DNA of 64,000 nucleotides from Diphasiastrum complanatum (Eukaryota; Streptophyta; Lycopodiopsida; Lycopodiales; Lycopodiaceae), in assembly GCA_029204225.1 (NCBI GenBank), contig MU832043.1:1-64000 (forward strand). Direction: 5' to 3'. Under the pieces are notes generated by a model. The model worked only from the letters and a program-made list of their open reading frames with translations, ran no database searches and was not told the origin of the DNA. Shown piece after piece: positions 37,721 to 49,855 of the stretch. The position numbers and the translations under genes are program-made. Within the stretch, counting starts at the first letter, position 1. Each line of letters opens with the position of its first letter.

Positions 37721-39017
37721 GTACAAGGAGTGTACACAGTACAGTGTCGCCGTTGAAGAGAGCTTCGAGAGAACTGTCTTGTGAGAGTTCGGGGTTTTAC
37801 GGCAGGTTGAAGACGAAAAGAGAAGCACTGGTGCACGGTTTCTAATTTATAGAGACTTGCTAAGCTCAACAGAGGGATTATTAGCCTGTGCATAGCATCA
37901 GACAGGGAAAAATTTGGCGAAAAATTGACAATTTTGAAGCCAGCTGAAAATTGAAACCGGGCTCGGGGTTACAATTTTTATACATAACTGGTGATTTCTT
38001 CGCTGTTTGCGCACCGTTTTGGATGCCGTAAGGACAGGAAGGAAGCTAATCACATTGTCAACCAGCCATGGAGAGATTCTGAGGTTTATGTCAAAGATTT
38101 GTCTCCAGACAGTTAACCTAGCAGATTTGCGGTAAAAAGATGAAAAAAGCCACTTTGTCAAGTTGAGCTAAAATCACCGTTTCTCCACTGAATTTCCTAA
38201 CTGAACACTCTACAGTCTTGGATTCAGTAGGGCGACCTTGCTCCAGGCCTCAGATCGTGCCCAAAACAATCCACATGAGAGTTTGATCTGATAATTTTCA
38301 GAGAAGGGAGGCGCGGCCATAGGCAGGGAGGTCGCGGGCTGTTCGCGCGCCCAACGCAATAGTCAGCTTAGTGTATCGAAGACCATAGCGACTGTAGGAG
38401 CATGGTTCGATGCCCAGATGCAGTTTGGACCTTTGGATGAGGTGTCAAATGAATCGACGGTCCAGAATCTGTGATGGGAAAGAAATTTGGACCACAAGAT
38501 TTGGTTCAGCCATTGGATGAGCTTTGAATAGGGCCCTGAAGAAGTGAAGTGCATTATGGCCTTCAACTTCATTAAAAATTTTCATACGGAAAAGAGTTGA
38601 GTCCCTTTACAAGTGAAGAGTGAAGTTTCTTCAAGGTGAAGAAACAGTTCAAAAACTAGAAAAGTCCCTATTTTTGGGTCCTTTGCCCGTTTTGACCCAA
38701 ACGAAAGGCTATAACCTCCAAACGAAGGGCACCCGGACTGTACCTACAAGTACGATACAACAAAAAAGAGTGATTGCAGCGGAGAAAGTGTTCGGAGTAC
38801 GCCAGAAGTGGTTTCACCATTCCACTGGGCACGTTGTTGGGAGTTGACGACTGAGTGCATTTCGGAAGGCGACGCCGATTTGGCTTTCAAATTGGTGGAA
38901 AAGCGGCAAGTGGCCTGGTAAGAAAAAAGTGCAAGTCATTATTTTCAACTTCTGACATTGTTGTTGGCCTTGACATACTGTTCTTAGCCTAAGGCATAAG
39001 TTTCAAGCAGTTTTGCG

Positions 39018-41620
39018 ATGGCAAACATGGGAGAGTCCATTTTGAGTGAAAGTAGCAAATTGGACGGGATTTCCAACTATGCAGTGTAGAAATTCAAAAT
39101 GAAAAACATATTGATGGAGAAAGACGTGTGGGAAGTCGTCACATGTGATGAGAGAAGGCCGCCAAATGAAGCAAACATCAAAGTGTTCGACAAAAAGATG
39201 AGGAAAGCTTTGACCTTCATTAACTTGTCAGTGAAGGATCACATCATTACCCACATTTGTGATGCTATTACACCCAGACAGGCATGGGATGTGTTAAAGG
39301 AGCAGTTCGAGAGGTCAAATCCGTCAGGAATCATGTTTCTGAAGTCAAAGTTGAATAGTGCCCGCATGGAACAAGGAGAGCACATTCAGACGTACATGAC
39401 CAGAATCAAGACAATGAGAGATGAACTGCATTCTATTGGTGAGCGCATACGTGATGTGGAGCTGGTGCATAATGCATTATGCGGCATTGCAGAACCCTAT
39501 CAAATGTTTGTGAGCGGAATAGCATCAAGAGAAAGATTGCCAACCTTTGACGAGCTTACAGGAACCTTGATGCAGGAAGAGCAATGACGAGAAATGGTGA
39601 AAGCTAGACATCAAAATACTGACGATCAGGCACTTGCGACACGCCAAAAACAAGGCAAGGGCAAGGGCAAGAAGAAGCCTAAGCAGCAATTTGTCAAGTC
39701 TCAAGAGGATGAGGGATCTTCCAGCAAAACTAAGAAGAAAGGCAAGTGCTTCCATTGTGGTAAAAAGGGCCATTGGAAGAGTGAATGTCGCAAATTCCTG
39801 GCGGAACAAGATTTATGCGGGCCCATGAGGACCATGTCCTTAGGAAAAGCCTTCTATTTCATGACCTTTATTGATGATATGTCACGTAAGACGTGGATCT
39901 ACTTCTTGAAGAAGAAATCAGATGCTTTTGATAACTTCAAGAACTTCAAAAACTTGGTCGAAAATCAGACAGGTAAGAAGATCAAAGTCCTAAGATCAGA
40001 TAGTGGAGGTGAGTATAAGTCTAATGACTTCAATGATCTTTGTGATCAATGTGGGATTAAAAGACAATTTACGCAAGCTCATACTCCTTCTCTCAATGGT
40101 GTAGCTGAGCGCAAAAATCGTACGATTGTGGAAAGTGCCAGATCTATGCTAGCTGAGATGAAACTACCAAAAGATTTTTGGTCAGAAGCATGTAGCACGA
40201 CAATCTATCTTCAAAATAGAAGTCCTACCATTGCTATACCAAAGATAACACCTGAGGAAGCATTCACGAAGAAGAAACCAAAGGTGAACCACTTGCGAAT
40301 CTTTGGATGTAAGGCCTTTGTACACATTCCTAAGGAAGAGAGACGTAAACTCAATGTAAAAGCTATCAAGTGCATATTCCTAGGATATGATGATCGTGTG
40401 AAGGGCTATAGATGTTTTGATCCGGTCGAAAACAAAATCCATACAAGTCGTGATGTTATCTTTGATGAATCCAAGATGTATGAAGATGAGGATGCTGAGA
40501 AGATAGACACATCCAGTGGAAAAGATGGTATAATGAGGATACCACCTGATGATAATCCATTCATTGACCTTCCGAGTGATGAACATGAGGATACATCTCA
40601 AGATACTACTAATCAACCTCAAGAAATAGGTTGGAGAGGTAGGGACAAACCTTTTGGTGCAAGAAGGATTGAAGTTGCAAGTGACAAACGCAAGGAGAAG
40701 GATGTACCGTGGAATACATTTTCACCAGGAAGCCGATCACCTGACAGAAAGCTCCCTAAGTGGTTTGAGAGATTGATGGAGAGCCGCGACATAGATGACT
40801 TTCCAGGATCATCTAACCAGGGAGAGCTACGAAGATCAACAAGAGAGAAGATACTACCTGAAAGGTATGAAGCAAATTATGCTCTTTTATCTAGCATTAT
40901 TCAAAGCAAAGAACCTTTGACTTATGGTGAAGCGAAGGATGATGACATTTGGGTCAAGGCCATGGGAGAGGAGATGGAGTCAATTGCTAAGCATAGCACA
41001 TGGGACTTAGTAGAACACCAGTTGGCAGGAAACCCATTGGTTGCAAATGGGTATACAGGACTAAGTACCATGCAGATGGAAGTATAGCAAAGCACAAAGC
41101 AAGATTGGTGATCAAAGGGTACGCACAAAATAAAGGCATTGACTATGAGGAGACCTTTGCGCCGGTTTGTAAGTGGAATACTCTACGTCTACTTATTGCT
41201 TTAGCTTCACATTTTGGTTGGCCTTTGCATCAGATGGATGTGAAATCTGCTTTCCTAAATGGTGAGTTAGAAGAAAAAGTGTTCATGGATCAACCTGAAG
41301 GCTTTGTAACGAAAGGACAGGAAAATAAAGTATGTCGCTTGAAGAAAGCGCTTTATGGTCTTAAACAAGCACCACATGCGTGGTATAGCAGGATTGATGC
41401 CTACTTTTGTTCAAAGGGGATGGTGAGAACACATTCCGATCCAAATCTATATGTCTTATGCTTTGATGGTATGGTTGCTTTGATTGCTCTTTATGTTGAT
41501 GACTTGATTATTACAGGAAATAATCAAGAGATGATAGACATGATCAAGAAAGGCCTCATGGAATAATTTGAGATGATAGATCTCAGTCTGATGCATTACT
41601 GCCTTGGAATAGAAGTATGG
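39018..41620 (+). mobile_element. Copia family C with gag-integrase fusion
   Basis: One frame runs 39018-41087. It starts MANMGESILSESSKLDG, is broken by TAG at 39087 (at the conserved Trp of the YAVWKFKMK block) and TGA at 39585, and continues as a 497-codon open stretch. Gag ends in the zinc knuckle CFHCGKKGHWKSEC (about 39750). Only seven residues later comes DLCGPM, the integrase core: D in FIDDMSR, D in RSDSGGEY, E in GVAERKNR are all present. Protease and the pre-integrase zinc domain, roughly 300 residues in full elements, are missing without loss of frame. A frameshift near 41015 leads to RT (GCKWVYRTKYHADGS ... ALYVDDLIITG) up to about 41620, where a minus-strand element abuts. RNase H and 3' LTR are lost. 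Confidence 0.9.
39594..41087 (+). pseudogene. 497-codon gag zinc knuckle-integrase fusion frame
   Basis: The longest open frame of the window. Residues 1-70 are the Lys/Gly-rich gag tail and CCHC knuckle, about 75-280 the DDE integrase core and tail, then the acidic linker (DNPFIDLPSDEHEDTSQDTT), and finally the first residues of RT. Having neither a natural start nor protease, it is a deletion product. Confidence 0.85.
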
Positions 41621-42862
41621 CAAAAAGGACATCTACCTTGTCTATTGCCCCTAGCAACCAAGATTTCTTCCTTTGTAATGAAACAAGCATCACCACCAAA
41701 CTTTACCATGTATCCTTTCTCTATCATTTGACCAACACTTAGCAAATTCTTTGAAAGTGAAGGAATGTAAAGAACACCATCAATTCTTGTTTTCCTATTA
41801 GTAGAGAGACAAATAGGAATTGAACCAATACCTTTAATCACACACTCACCACCATTGGCCATGTGTATCACTTTCTTGGCTCCATCGTAGGTGACCAAAG
41901 AAGTAAAGAACTCCTTGTGACTAGTCATGTGTGAACTAGCTCCACTATCAATCCACCATGAATCTTTGTCACCTTCACTTGATATTGGACTTGAAGAGCA
42001 CATCGAAAGAGAATCACCACCACCTAGATCCTCATGATTAGTAGTAAAGTTGATTTTGCTTGCTACCTTCATCTCTTTGCTTCTTCAAACATTCATTAGC
42101 AAAATGCCCTTTGATTTCACAATAAAAGCATTTCAGCTTAGACTTATCTTTCTTTTAACCAAAATAAGAAGTCTCACCTTGATCTTGCCCTTTAGACCAC
42201 TTGCCTTTGCCTTTGCCCTTGAACTTGCCTTTGATGAACATAGCCTCCTCTTCATATTAAGATGCCGATGTAGAACCACCTCCTCTTGATTGAAGCCTAT
42301 ACTCCTCATTCACCAAGATCTCTTGCAAATCCGCAATACTTGGCAAATACTTTTGAATAGCAAAACTCTGAACAAGATTAGCATGATCGTCCAACAAGCC
42401 ATTAAGTATTACTTGAACAAGTTCTACCTCCTTAATGCTTTCATCAATACATGCTAACTCATCATTGAATGCTTTAACCCTCAAAACAAAAGCATGAGTA
42501 CTCTCTTCCTTCTTTGGCAAACTTTGAAAGATTTGCCTCCTAAGAGTAAGAACTCTTGATGTATACTTGGATTCATAAAGCTTCTTCAAAGCTTCTCAAG
42601 CCTCCAAAGATGATGTGCACTTATCATTTTCCTTGAGAAGTTCATTGGTAGCATTCATCTTAATCATGTGTAGAGCTTTCTTTGCTCTCTTGTCATACCT
42701 CATTTGATCTAGAGGTACTTGAGGCCTCTCCTCCACACCTTCAACAATCTCCATCAACTCATTCATCTCCAATAAGGACTCCATCCTCACCTTCCAAGTA
42801 GAATAGTTGATTGAGGTAAGCCTATCATTGCCTTCCAGCATGAATCCACCACTTGTAGCCAT
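41621..42862 (-). mobile_element. Copia family A gag-protease
   Basis: Gag starts at 42862 (MATSGGFMLEGNDRLTSINY) and stays in one frame to about 42257 except for a TGA at 42595 in place of a conserved Trp (LEA-stop-EALKKLYES). It ends at TAA before the zinc knuckle CFYCEIKGHFANEC (about 42130-42090). Frame changes lead to a protease with the active site WWIDSGASSHMTSH (about 41950) and LYIPSLSKNLLSVGQM (about 41745). The match ends at ILVARGNRQGR (about 41635), the start of the pre-integrase region. There the sequence joins the plus-strand family C element. Same family as 1-1155. Confidence 0.88.
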
Positions 42863-43450
42863 GTTGTAATGACCTGATCTTCTTCTTTCAACCTGTTACA
42901 ATGCACGAAGCACTCTCTTGAATTTCAACAAATGAACTCAAGAAGAAATCACAAAGATATGGAACCTCTCAAATCTCTTCTAGCACTTCTTACTAGAAAA
43001 TCAACACATAGAATAGTGAAATCTTGATCAAACTATGATCTATCCTCAATCTAATGATTCTTGCCACTTCCTAAGATTGAAACACACTCAAATGAATTTC
43101 AGTAACCTCACAAACTAGAGATCCAATCAAAATTAGGGTTTTGACAAAATCACAAAAAATTGAATATCTCAAATTCTACATGCAATTTCTAGAAACTTGA
43201 TATATCTTCTTGCAGACTCCAATGAGACCTTCCTAATGCACCAGAAATCATCTAAATACAGTAAGCCAAGTGCGAAATCGAAGTTGATCAAGTATATAGC
43301 CCTATATTGAGTTTTGACCTACAAAAGATCAATTCTACACATGCAAAAATGCTGATTTTTTAGTAGAAAATATTCTAGCATGCTCTAGCATTGGTGACTC
43401 CTCCAAATCCTTGCTAAAGATGGCTGATCCTTTCATAACCTGAAACACAA
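42863..43450 (-). other. leader of Copia family A
   Basis: About 590 bp between gag and the primer site, non-coding. The part next to gag matches 945-1155. Confidence 0.6.
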
Positions 43451-43463
43451 GAGCTCTGTACCA
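43451..43463 (-). other. primer-binding site, Copia family A
   Basis: TGGTACAGAGCTC on the minus strand directly follows the LTR end (CTTCACA). It looks like the initiator-Met site TGGTATCAGAGC with one base lost. Confidence 0.55.
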
Positions 43464-44121
43464 TGTGAAGGATTTCAGATCATTCAAGATCCAATCCATG
43501 TCCCTGATCTTTGGTTACAATAAGGAGCAAACTAACAATCCTGCCAATGTAGAAAAATCAGCATCTACATACAAAATGAGATGCAAACTCTAAGAGATAC
43601 TAATCAAACATGAACTGAAACATAAAATATGTTTTATATCCATACAATTATAGTACCCTAATGTATTTCACATGTGTGGAACCAAAAATAACAAAATATG
43701 AGCATTCTACACACAAGATTGCAAGATATCATCATGAGAGTGCACCAATGAGTAGTAGAACCCAAAGAGAACCATGTATAATGATGAAATGAGAGAGAGA
43801 AGAGAGAAGATGTGTCTCTCCACGAGTTACATCCTTTTATAGAGTGTCCAAACCCTATTTGGCCACTTGGCTTTCCCTCCAAAATGTAAACCCTACTATT
43901 TTTGGGTCTAGATTCAATTCACCCAAAGTTCAAATTTGAATCTCTCTCAAAATAGACTACCAACTTTACCACACTTTCAAAAAGTGTTTATTAAATGTAT
44001 TTTAAACTAATATAACTTCAAAAAGTCTATCTCTAAGTCTAAAATGAGTTTTGGCATCTTATTGACAATTTACCAAAATATGACTAACTAGACTAAACTA
44101 GTTGAAATCTCTCACACCACA
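43464..44121 (-). repeat. 5' LTR of Copia family A
   Basis: On the minus strand it reads TGTGGTGTGAGAG ... CTTCACA, about 658 bp, with inverted TGTG/CACA ends and the primer site beside the inner end. 43464-43744 matches 4972-5250, giving independent support for the inner boundary. Confidence 0.65.
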
Positions 44122-44224
44122 TACCCTACCATCATCCTCATAGACACTAGTGAGGGTATAGATAGAGATATAGCCAACCCCACCTGCCCATGCATTGAAT
44201 CCACATGGAAGCACTCTAACCTGC

Positions 44225-44349
44225 TGTATCGTTCATTTGTGCATTTGTCTGAATCATTTAATTTGAACAATCTACTGCTAATTGTGGCGCTTCTGATCCT
44301 ACACCCATCTCGCTCATCAGCTTCTGCTCGTTCCCATTGATTTCCGACA
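44225..44349 (+). repeat. 5' LTR (or R-U5 end) of Copia family D
   Basis: 125 bp, TGTATCGTTCATTTG ... TTTCCGACA, repeated at 48235-48359 with about 85-90 per cent identity by eye. A primer site follows at once. The similar part of the 24.2-24.6 kb LTR extends further upstream, so these may be shortened LTRs. Confidence 0.7.
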
Positions 44350-44360
44350 TGGTATCAGAG
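44350..44360 (+). other. primer-binding site, Copia family D
   Basis: TGGTATCAGAG, complementary to initiator-Met tRNA, immediately after the LTR end GACA. Confidence 0.8.
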
Positions 44361-44493
44361 TGGGCTCTGTTCAGTAGTCTGTATTTCTAATGCGGATTAT
44401 CAAGTCTTGTCTTTATCAAGACATCGTTCTAGCAAGCGTGCAGCCAACGTATTCTGAAATCGTTGTTTCTACCAACGATCTCACTCAACTAGA

Positions 44494-46230
44494 ATGGATT
44501 CATCTTCTAGTCCTTCTCTTATCAACAGACTCGATGGGAGCAACTACCATCTTTGGAAATTCAAAATGAAGCTCATACTACTAGCCAAGGAACCGTGGGA
44601 CATCGTTGATGGCATAAAAGTAAAGCCTGAAGGTGATGCAGCTACTATCACCAAATGGAGACTGAAAAGATGGCAAGGCTTTTGCCATGATCACTCTCAA
44701 TATCAAAGACAATCAAATCAGTCACATACGTGCTACTCATGCTACTAAGGATGCATGGGACATCATAGCAACCCTCTACGATATCAGGGACGTCACCTCC
44801 AAACTCCATTTGAGGAAGAAATTCTTCACCCTGAGAATGTCTGAAGCAGTAAGTGTTTCAAGCCACATCAACAATTTCTCAAAACTTATGGAGCATATGA
44901 CTGCAAGATCACCCTTTCAAGAGTGGTTTCATTACTTCAACATGAAGAGACCAGAAGATCTGCAACCTCCTCAGGAACAGGGTCGGATTCTCAAGCTCTA
45001 TATTCCAAAGATCAGAAGTTCAGATCCAAAAAGAAGAGCAATATGCAGTCAGGATCGAATTTTGACTCAAGCCCGAATTTTGGCTCAAGGTCAAATTCAA
45101 ATTCTTCATCTTTCGTAGAAACTATTCTATAGATACTAGACAACAGAATTTTGAAATTCAACAATGAGAAAATAAGCAGTCCCAACAACAAGCACATAGT
45201 GCTTCAACCAGTTTTTTGACCCAGCAACAAAAGGAAGATGAAGCAGCCTTCATGACCAAGGTCATAGACCAATATGATATCGATTCTTAGTATCTCAATT
45301 CTGAAGCATCTCAACCATGACTCACCATGAAGACTGGTTCAAAGATTATAAATCTTTCACCCACTCTCGAGTTGTGCAACTTGGAGACAACTCATCACAT
45401 TTGATTCATGGTCAAGGACCAGTCAGAATCAAATTTCAAAAAGGTGAAGTCAAGTTGTTGTCCAACGTTCTCCATGTTTCAAATCTGACCAAGAATCTGC
45501 TCTCAGTTAGCAGAATCACTGATTCAGGTCGGAGGGTCGAATTTGATACAAATGGATGCACCATCCTTGATAAATCCCGAAAAGTTTTAGCTTTCGGGAG
45601 AAGAAGTGACAATCTCTACAAATTCAGCCACTATTATTCTTCCTGTTGAAAATTAAGCTCACAATTTCCTCCTTGGTGATATTATTTCTATTTCAAGATT
45701 CTTCCTGCACATTCTTTTTCTTGATCAATGATCTAGGATCATATGCAACCTCTTTTGGGTTCTATGTCTGCTCATCTGATACTTGCAGGAATTATAAAGT
45801 TTTTCATTTTATTATTTTGCAAAATTACTCTCATTCTGTGTGCAGAACAATGCTTGGTAAAATGCACAATATTTACGGTCAATAATTTAGCATCGTTGAC
45901 GCGGACGAGGACGTCGCTGAAACGTTCCACTTCTGGATTTGTATTTTTATACAATCAAGGCCCAATCTCTTGGAACAGCCGAAAGCAGACCTCAGTAGCA
46001 TTATCATCAACCGAATCAAAGTACATTGCTGCCATGAATGCTACAAAGGAGAAAATTTGGCTAAGGCACCTGCTAGCGAAAATCGACCTTGCACAGTCAC
46101 ATCCAACGACCGTCTTTTGTGACAACCAAAGCACCATAGCTCTCTCTCTCTCTCAATCCAAGGTTTCATTTTCAAAGCAAAAGTGCGCCAATGCTGCTCA
46201 CCTCGTGTCATGATCCATCTCCTAGAACAG
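44494..46230 (+). mobile_element. Copia family D, gag-protease joined to RNase H
   Basis: Gag starts MDSSSSPSLINRLDGSNYHL (44494), frameshifts near 44690 and continues (DVTSKLHLRKKFFTLRMSEA). Protease remains as MTHHEDWFKDYKSF and VSNLTKNLLSVSRI (45317-45649); its catalytic Asp region is damaged. After about 45650 the pre-integrase, integrase and most of RT are missing. The sequence resumes in RNase H: KRSTSGFVFLYNQGPISW then TSVALSSTESKYIAA and VFCDNQSTIALS (45920-46160). It ends near 46215 where minus-strand Copia DNA begins. Gag and protease match the copy at 21.9 kb. Confidence 0.85.
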
Positions 46231-47317
46231 TGTATCTGGAGGAATCGATTTGTCGAACGTCAGCAATTTGTCGTCACAAAGTGCGACGTGGCTCCTGAGT
46301 CAAGAACTATGTCTTAAACATCGGCTGTGGATGTTGCACATATAGCAGTGCACAAATAAGCAGTAGGACTTCTCCTAGTTCAGTCTTCAGCCATCTTTGA
46401 GGATTCGGGCTCCTCCACATATGATGTGTTGTTCGTGCATTCCCTTTCTTGTGACAATGTATGCAATCAATCTTTGGATTCAGCCAACATTTATCCACTA
46501 TGTGGCCGTCACGTCTGCATCTGTCGCATGTCTTCTTGTCGTTCCCTTGCTGTCTGTGCCTCCCTTTTGATCTACCTTCTTGAGTTACCTGCTTATGCTG
46601 GTTCTAATATGATCTCCTTGTCGACTCCCTCAGGTTGAGCCTTCTTTTTTGCTGGTCTCTATTGCTATAGGGAGCTTGATCAGATTTGTTCTTGTCGTCG
46701 TAGTGCTCTCTAGCTTCGACTTCTTCCTTGATGTCGATGACTGCCTTGTCGAGGTCATTATAGGATCTTTAGCCAGCAATGTCTGGGTTGTCTGGAACGA
46801 TCGTGGTAAGGAGCACAACAAGTAACTGAGCTGCTTCTCTTGTGAGATTGCATGTTCTGCTCTGACGTTGTGTAGCGATATGAACATATTCTTCATCTTC
46901 CTGATGAAGTTGGTGAGCTCTTTGCCATCCCATCTTAGATAGGTAAGATGATCTTCTAGATGCATTATCTGATTTTGTGACTTGGTCTGAAATCTGATGA
47001 TGAGTGTATCCCACATCTCTCTAGCATTAGAGATTGATGCGGGGTCAAGGGTAATGTTGTCTTTGATGGAAGAGAGATGATTGCTACTGCTCTATCATTC
47101 TTCTCTTTCCATTCTCGAAGTTCTTTGCCTATGTTGGCTGGCATCTCTTTGGTGCCATCTACCCACGGCCATAACGCTTCTCCTCTTAGGATTAGCGATG
47201 TCTTTACTTTTCAAGCAAGAAAGTTTGATCCGTCTGCTTCAAGTACCGTGCATATTTTTGATGGGATGTTGTGTATGGAGGCCATAGTCTTAGTGACGAG
47301 GCTTTGATTGAGCCTCT
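46231..47317 (-). mobile_element. Copia family E gag, nested and reversed
   Basis: On the minus strand, from 47016: MWDTLIIRFQTKSQNQIMHL, then DHLTYLRWDGKELTNFIRKM and LPRSFQTTQTLLAK, a Copia gag (UBN2 type) missing its first part. A zinc-knuckle-like DKCWLNPKIDCIHCHKKG follows near 46495-46440. It stops near 46231. No protease or later domain. Together with the primer site and LTR to its right it is a truncated element lying inside family D. Confidence 0.7.
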
Positions 47318-47330
47318 GGCTCTGATAACA
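47318..47330 (-). other. primer-binding site, Copia family E
   Basis: TGTTATCAGAGCC on the minus strand, just after an LTR end that reads TTGCCAACA. One mismatch to the usual TGGTATCAGAGCC. Confidence 0.65.
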
Positions 47331-47331
47331 T

Positions 47332-48180
47332 TGTTGGCAAACCGTAGGCCGAATAGTCGGGTTGCTCTAATGGAACCCGAGTGTTCCTGATTAGGCGACG
47401 TTTTCGGTTAGAGCTCAGATGGAGCCGATCTGTCAGATAAGGCTATTGCCTCAAGCCGCCATCAATCATCCTTCAAACTGCAGATAGCTTTTGCTAATCT
47501 GACAATGAGTTTATGAAAAATAGCAGACAATGTCTAGTGACAGCGGAAACATATCTATTGAAAAATTAAACAAGCACCACAACATTCAGAGTTTGCACGT
47601 TGAGTAGAGAAGATGCAACTCGTCCACATTAAAACCGAGTGTACATTAGTTCTTTCTTGAGCGATGTTTGTTTCTCAGATCAACACGTCGGCGTGAGAGA
47701 GGTGTTCTCTTCTAGAACTGTCTTACTTCCTTGATACGCACCTCATTGAGTGTTGCGTTCAGGATTCTCTATATCTGTATATTTCTCTATCTCTGATCCA
47801 ATACATATATCATGCTGAATTAGGTTACAAGATTGATTAGCTATAGTTTAAGCTAAGCATTCGTTTGAATACGTTTCTGTTAACGTTGCATGGCGGCGGT
47901 GGATCATGATAGTTTGAAAAAAAACTTCATGCCCGAGTACCTGAGGTATTCGATAGTTCGTTCTGACCCTGACTTGCATATGGATACTCTGAAGTGTCAG
48001 CCTGACCCGAAGTGTCGGCCTTCTGAGTATGTGGCGAAAAAGCCGAAGGTTGGTTGAAACATTATCTTGGGTCATTTTAGACCTAGTGTTTTTATCAAGA
48101 TGCGAAAAACGCGAACTGTGCGACAAACAGTTCAAATATGCAGATTGTGCAAAAACTAGTTAAACTATGCAGCAATCTAA
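47332..48180 (-). repeat. 5' LTR of Copia family E
   Basis: Begins (plus strand) TGTTGGCAAACCG beside the primer site. The far end is not fixed and must lie before 48235, where the family D LTR starts. No coding capacity. Confidence 0.45.
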
Positions 48181-48234
48181 AAGACAAGGAAAAAATACTA
48201 AGGCTTTAAAGTAGAAACTCAATGTTTCTTCAAC

Positions 48235-48359
48235 TGTATTGTTCATTTGCGCATTTGTTTGAAACATTCAATTTGAACAATCTGCTGCTAACTGTGGCGC
48301 TTCCGATCCTACACCCAGCTCGCTCATCAGCTTCCACTCATTCTCACTGATTTCCGACA
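48235..48359 (+). repeat. 3' LTR of Copia family D
   Basis: TGTATTGTTCATTTG ... TTTCCGACA, same length and ends as 44225-44349. Flanking 5-bp sequences (CCTGC and CACTG) do not match, so no target duplication is evident. Confidence 0.65.
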
Positions 48360-49855
48360 CACTGCATGTAGGTACCCCTAACCCATAATCGTCAAGACCC
48401 ATGTATAAGCCCATACTAGGATGCAACACACATGCCTATATCGCATGTGGGTGTGACCCCATGGTCCTACTTGACTTTTATCCAGATTAGGCCTGGCCCC
48501 TACATCCAAGACAACTTCTAATGGTCCAAACCCCCATTGGGGCCGTAACAACGACCGTTCAATTGTCGCTTATTTAAGTTCTAACAACTTCGTTAAAATA
48601 TTAGGGCCTATTTACGGTTGAGCTAAATGCATCATGGAGCTTTGTATCCAACCCTTCGCCCCTTGACATGAAATATGAGAACAACGTGGCTAGAAGGTGT
48701 CAACAAGTGAGTTTGAGGCTTGCAAGATGCTCTGGCTGTCAATTGTAGCATGCATTTAGCTTGAACCACCTTACAATTTTATCTCATGCCTTTTGGTAAT
48801 TATCACCCCTTGGAATGACACAAAATTTAATATGGGTGGGCGAGCCAAACTCAAGCACATACACCAACCAACAATTTTACCCCATGGAAAGACTACTAAG
48901 GGCGTTCTCTCACACAGTCATAGGGGATGTGTATCTATAAAAAAACTCAACTTTCATTGGATAGAAAAAAAATAGGAAAGCCAATTTTCCATTTCACATA
49001 AAAGATTGATATCCACCATGTGGCAGATGACTTGATAAAAAAATGATGACATGGCGTAAGTGGAAATGCCAGGGAGTACTTCTCGGCATTTCTACATGTC
49101 CTAGGGCCCCTTTTTTGACGAGCCATTAATATTCAGATTTTCTTAGAGGCTCTTTCCATGTTCACCCCCTCACTCGGGCTGTGCGTCACCTTACATCATC
49201 CTTTCACCTGAGAGAACGGGTTCACCTACTCTCTCCAAATGCTGATCTCGGTGAAATATGCAAACCCTCTCACCCGCTCACCAACCCGTGCTCTTGGTAG
49301 ACGTAACCATGCTCGGGCAAGGGGGTGAGCATGGAAAGGCGCTCTTACTGGGAAAACATCTTTATAACTCATGTAAGATAGAAGAGAGAGAACAAAGGTC
49401 ACCCAAATAAGTTTGTGGCGTGAAATAGTAGGTTTGTGTGTGAAATAAAAGGCGACACACTTAGATGAAAGCGCTGATGAAGGGGATAAGTGTGACTTAG
49501 CGTTATTATTGATCTCTAACCCCTTGGTGGGTAAAAACACCCTAAAAATATCTTTTTCATGTATTATAGACACATAAGTACCTCCTTGGGCAAACATAAT
49601 ATAAATTAGGTCTTACAAGAACAGTGGCTTTTTTCATATTTTGGATCGTCGTTCATTTACAAATTTGGCCAAAGCCCTAATTAGTGTGCATTCCTCAACT
49701 GCTTTAGTTTTTCTCTTCATCCTGACGATCCCCGCCTGGCGGATGAATGAAGGCGATCGAGCAAATGCGAGCTCGATCGAGCAATCCGTGCACTACTTTT
49801 CGTAAGTGACACAAAGCGCAAGTGTGTGTCTGGTTGCTGCCAAATCTGAAGAAGA
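48360..49855. other. intergenic DNA and promoter side of the RBM39-like gene
   Basis: No gene is supported. The last few hundred bases should carry the promoter and 5' UTR of the gene at 49856. No clear TATA box could be assigned. Confidence 0.45.
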
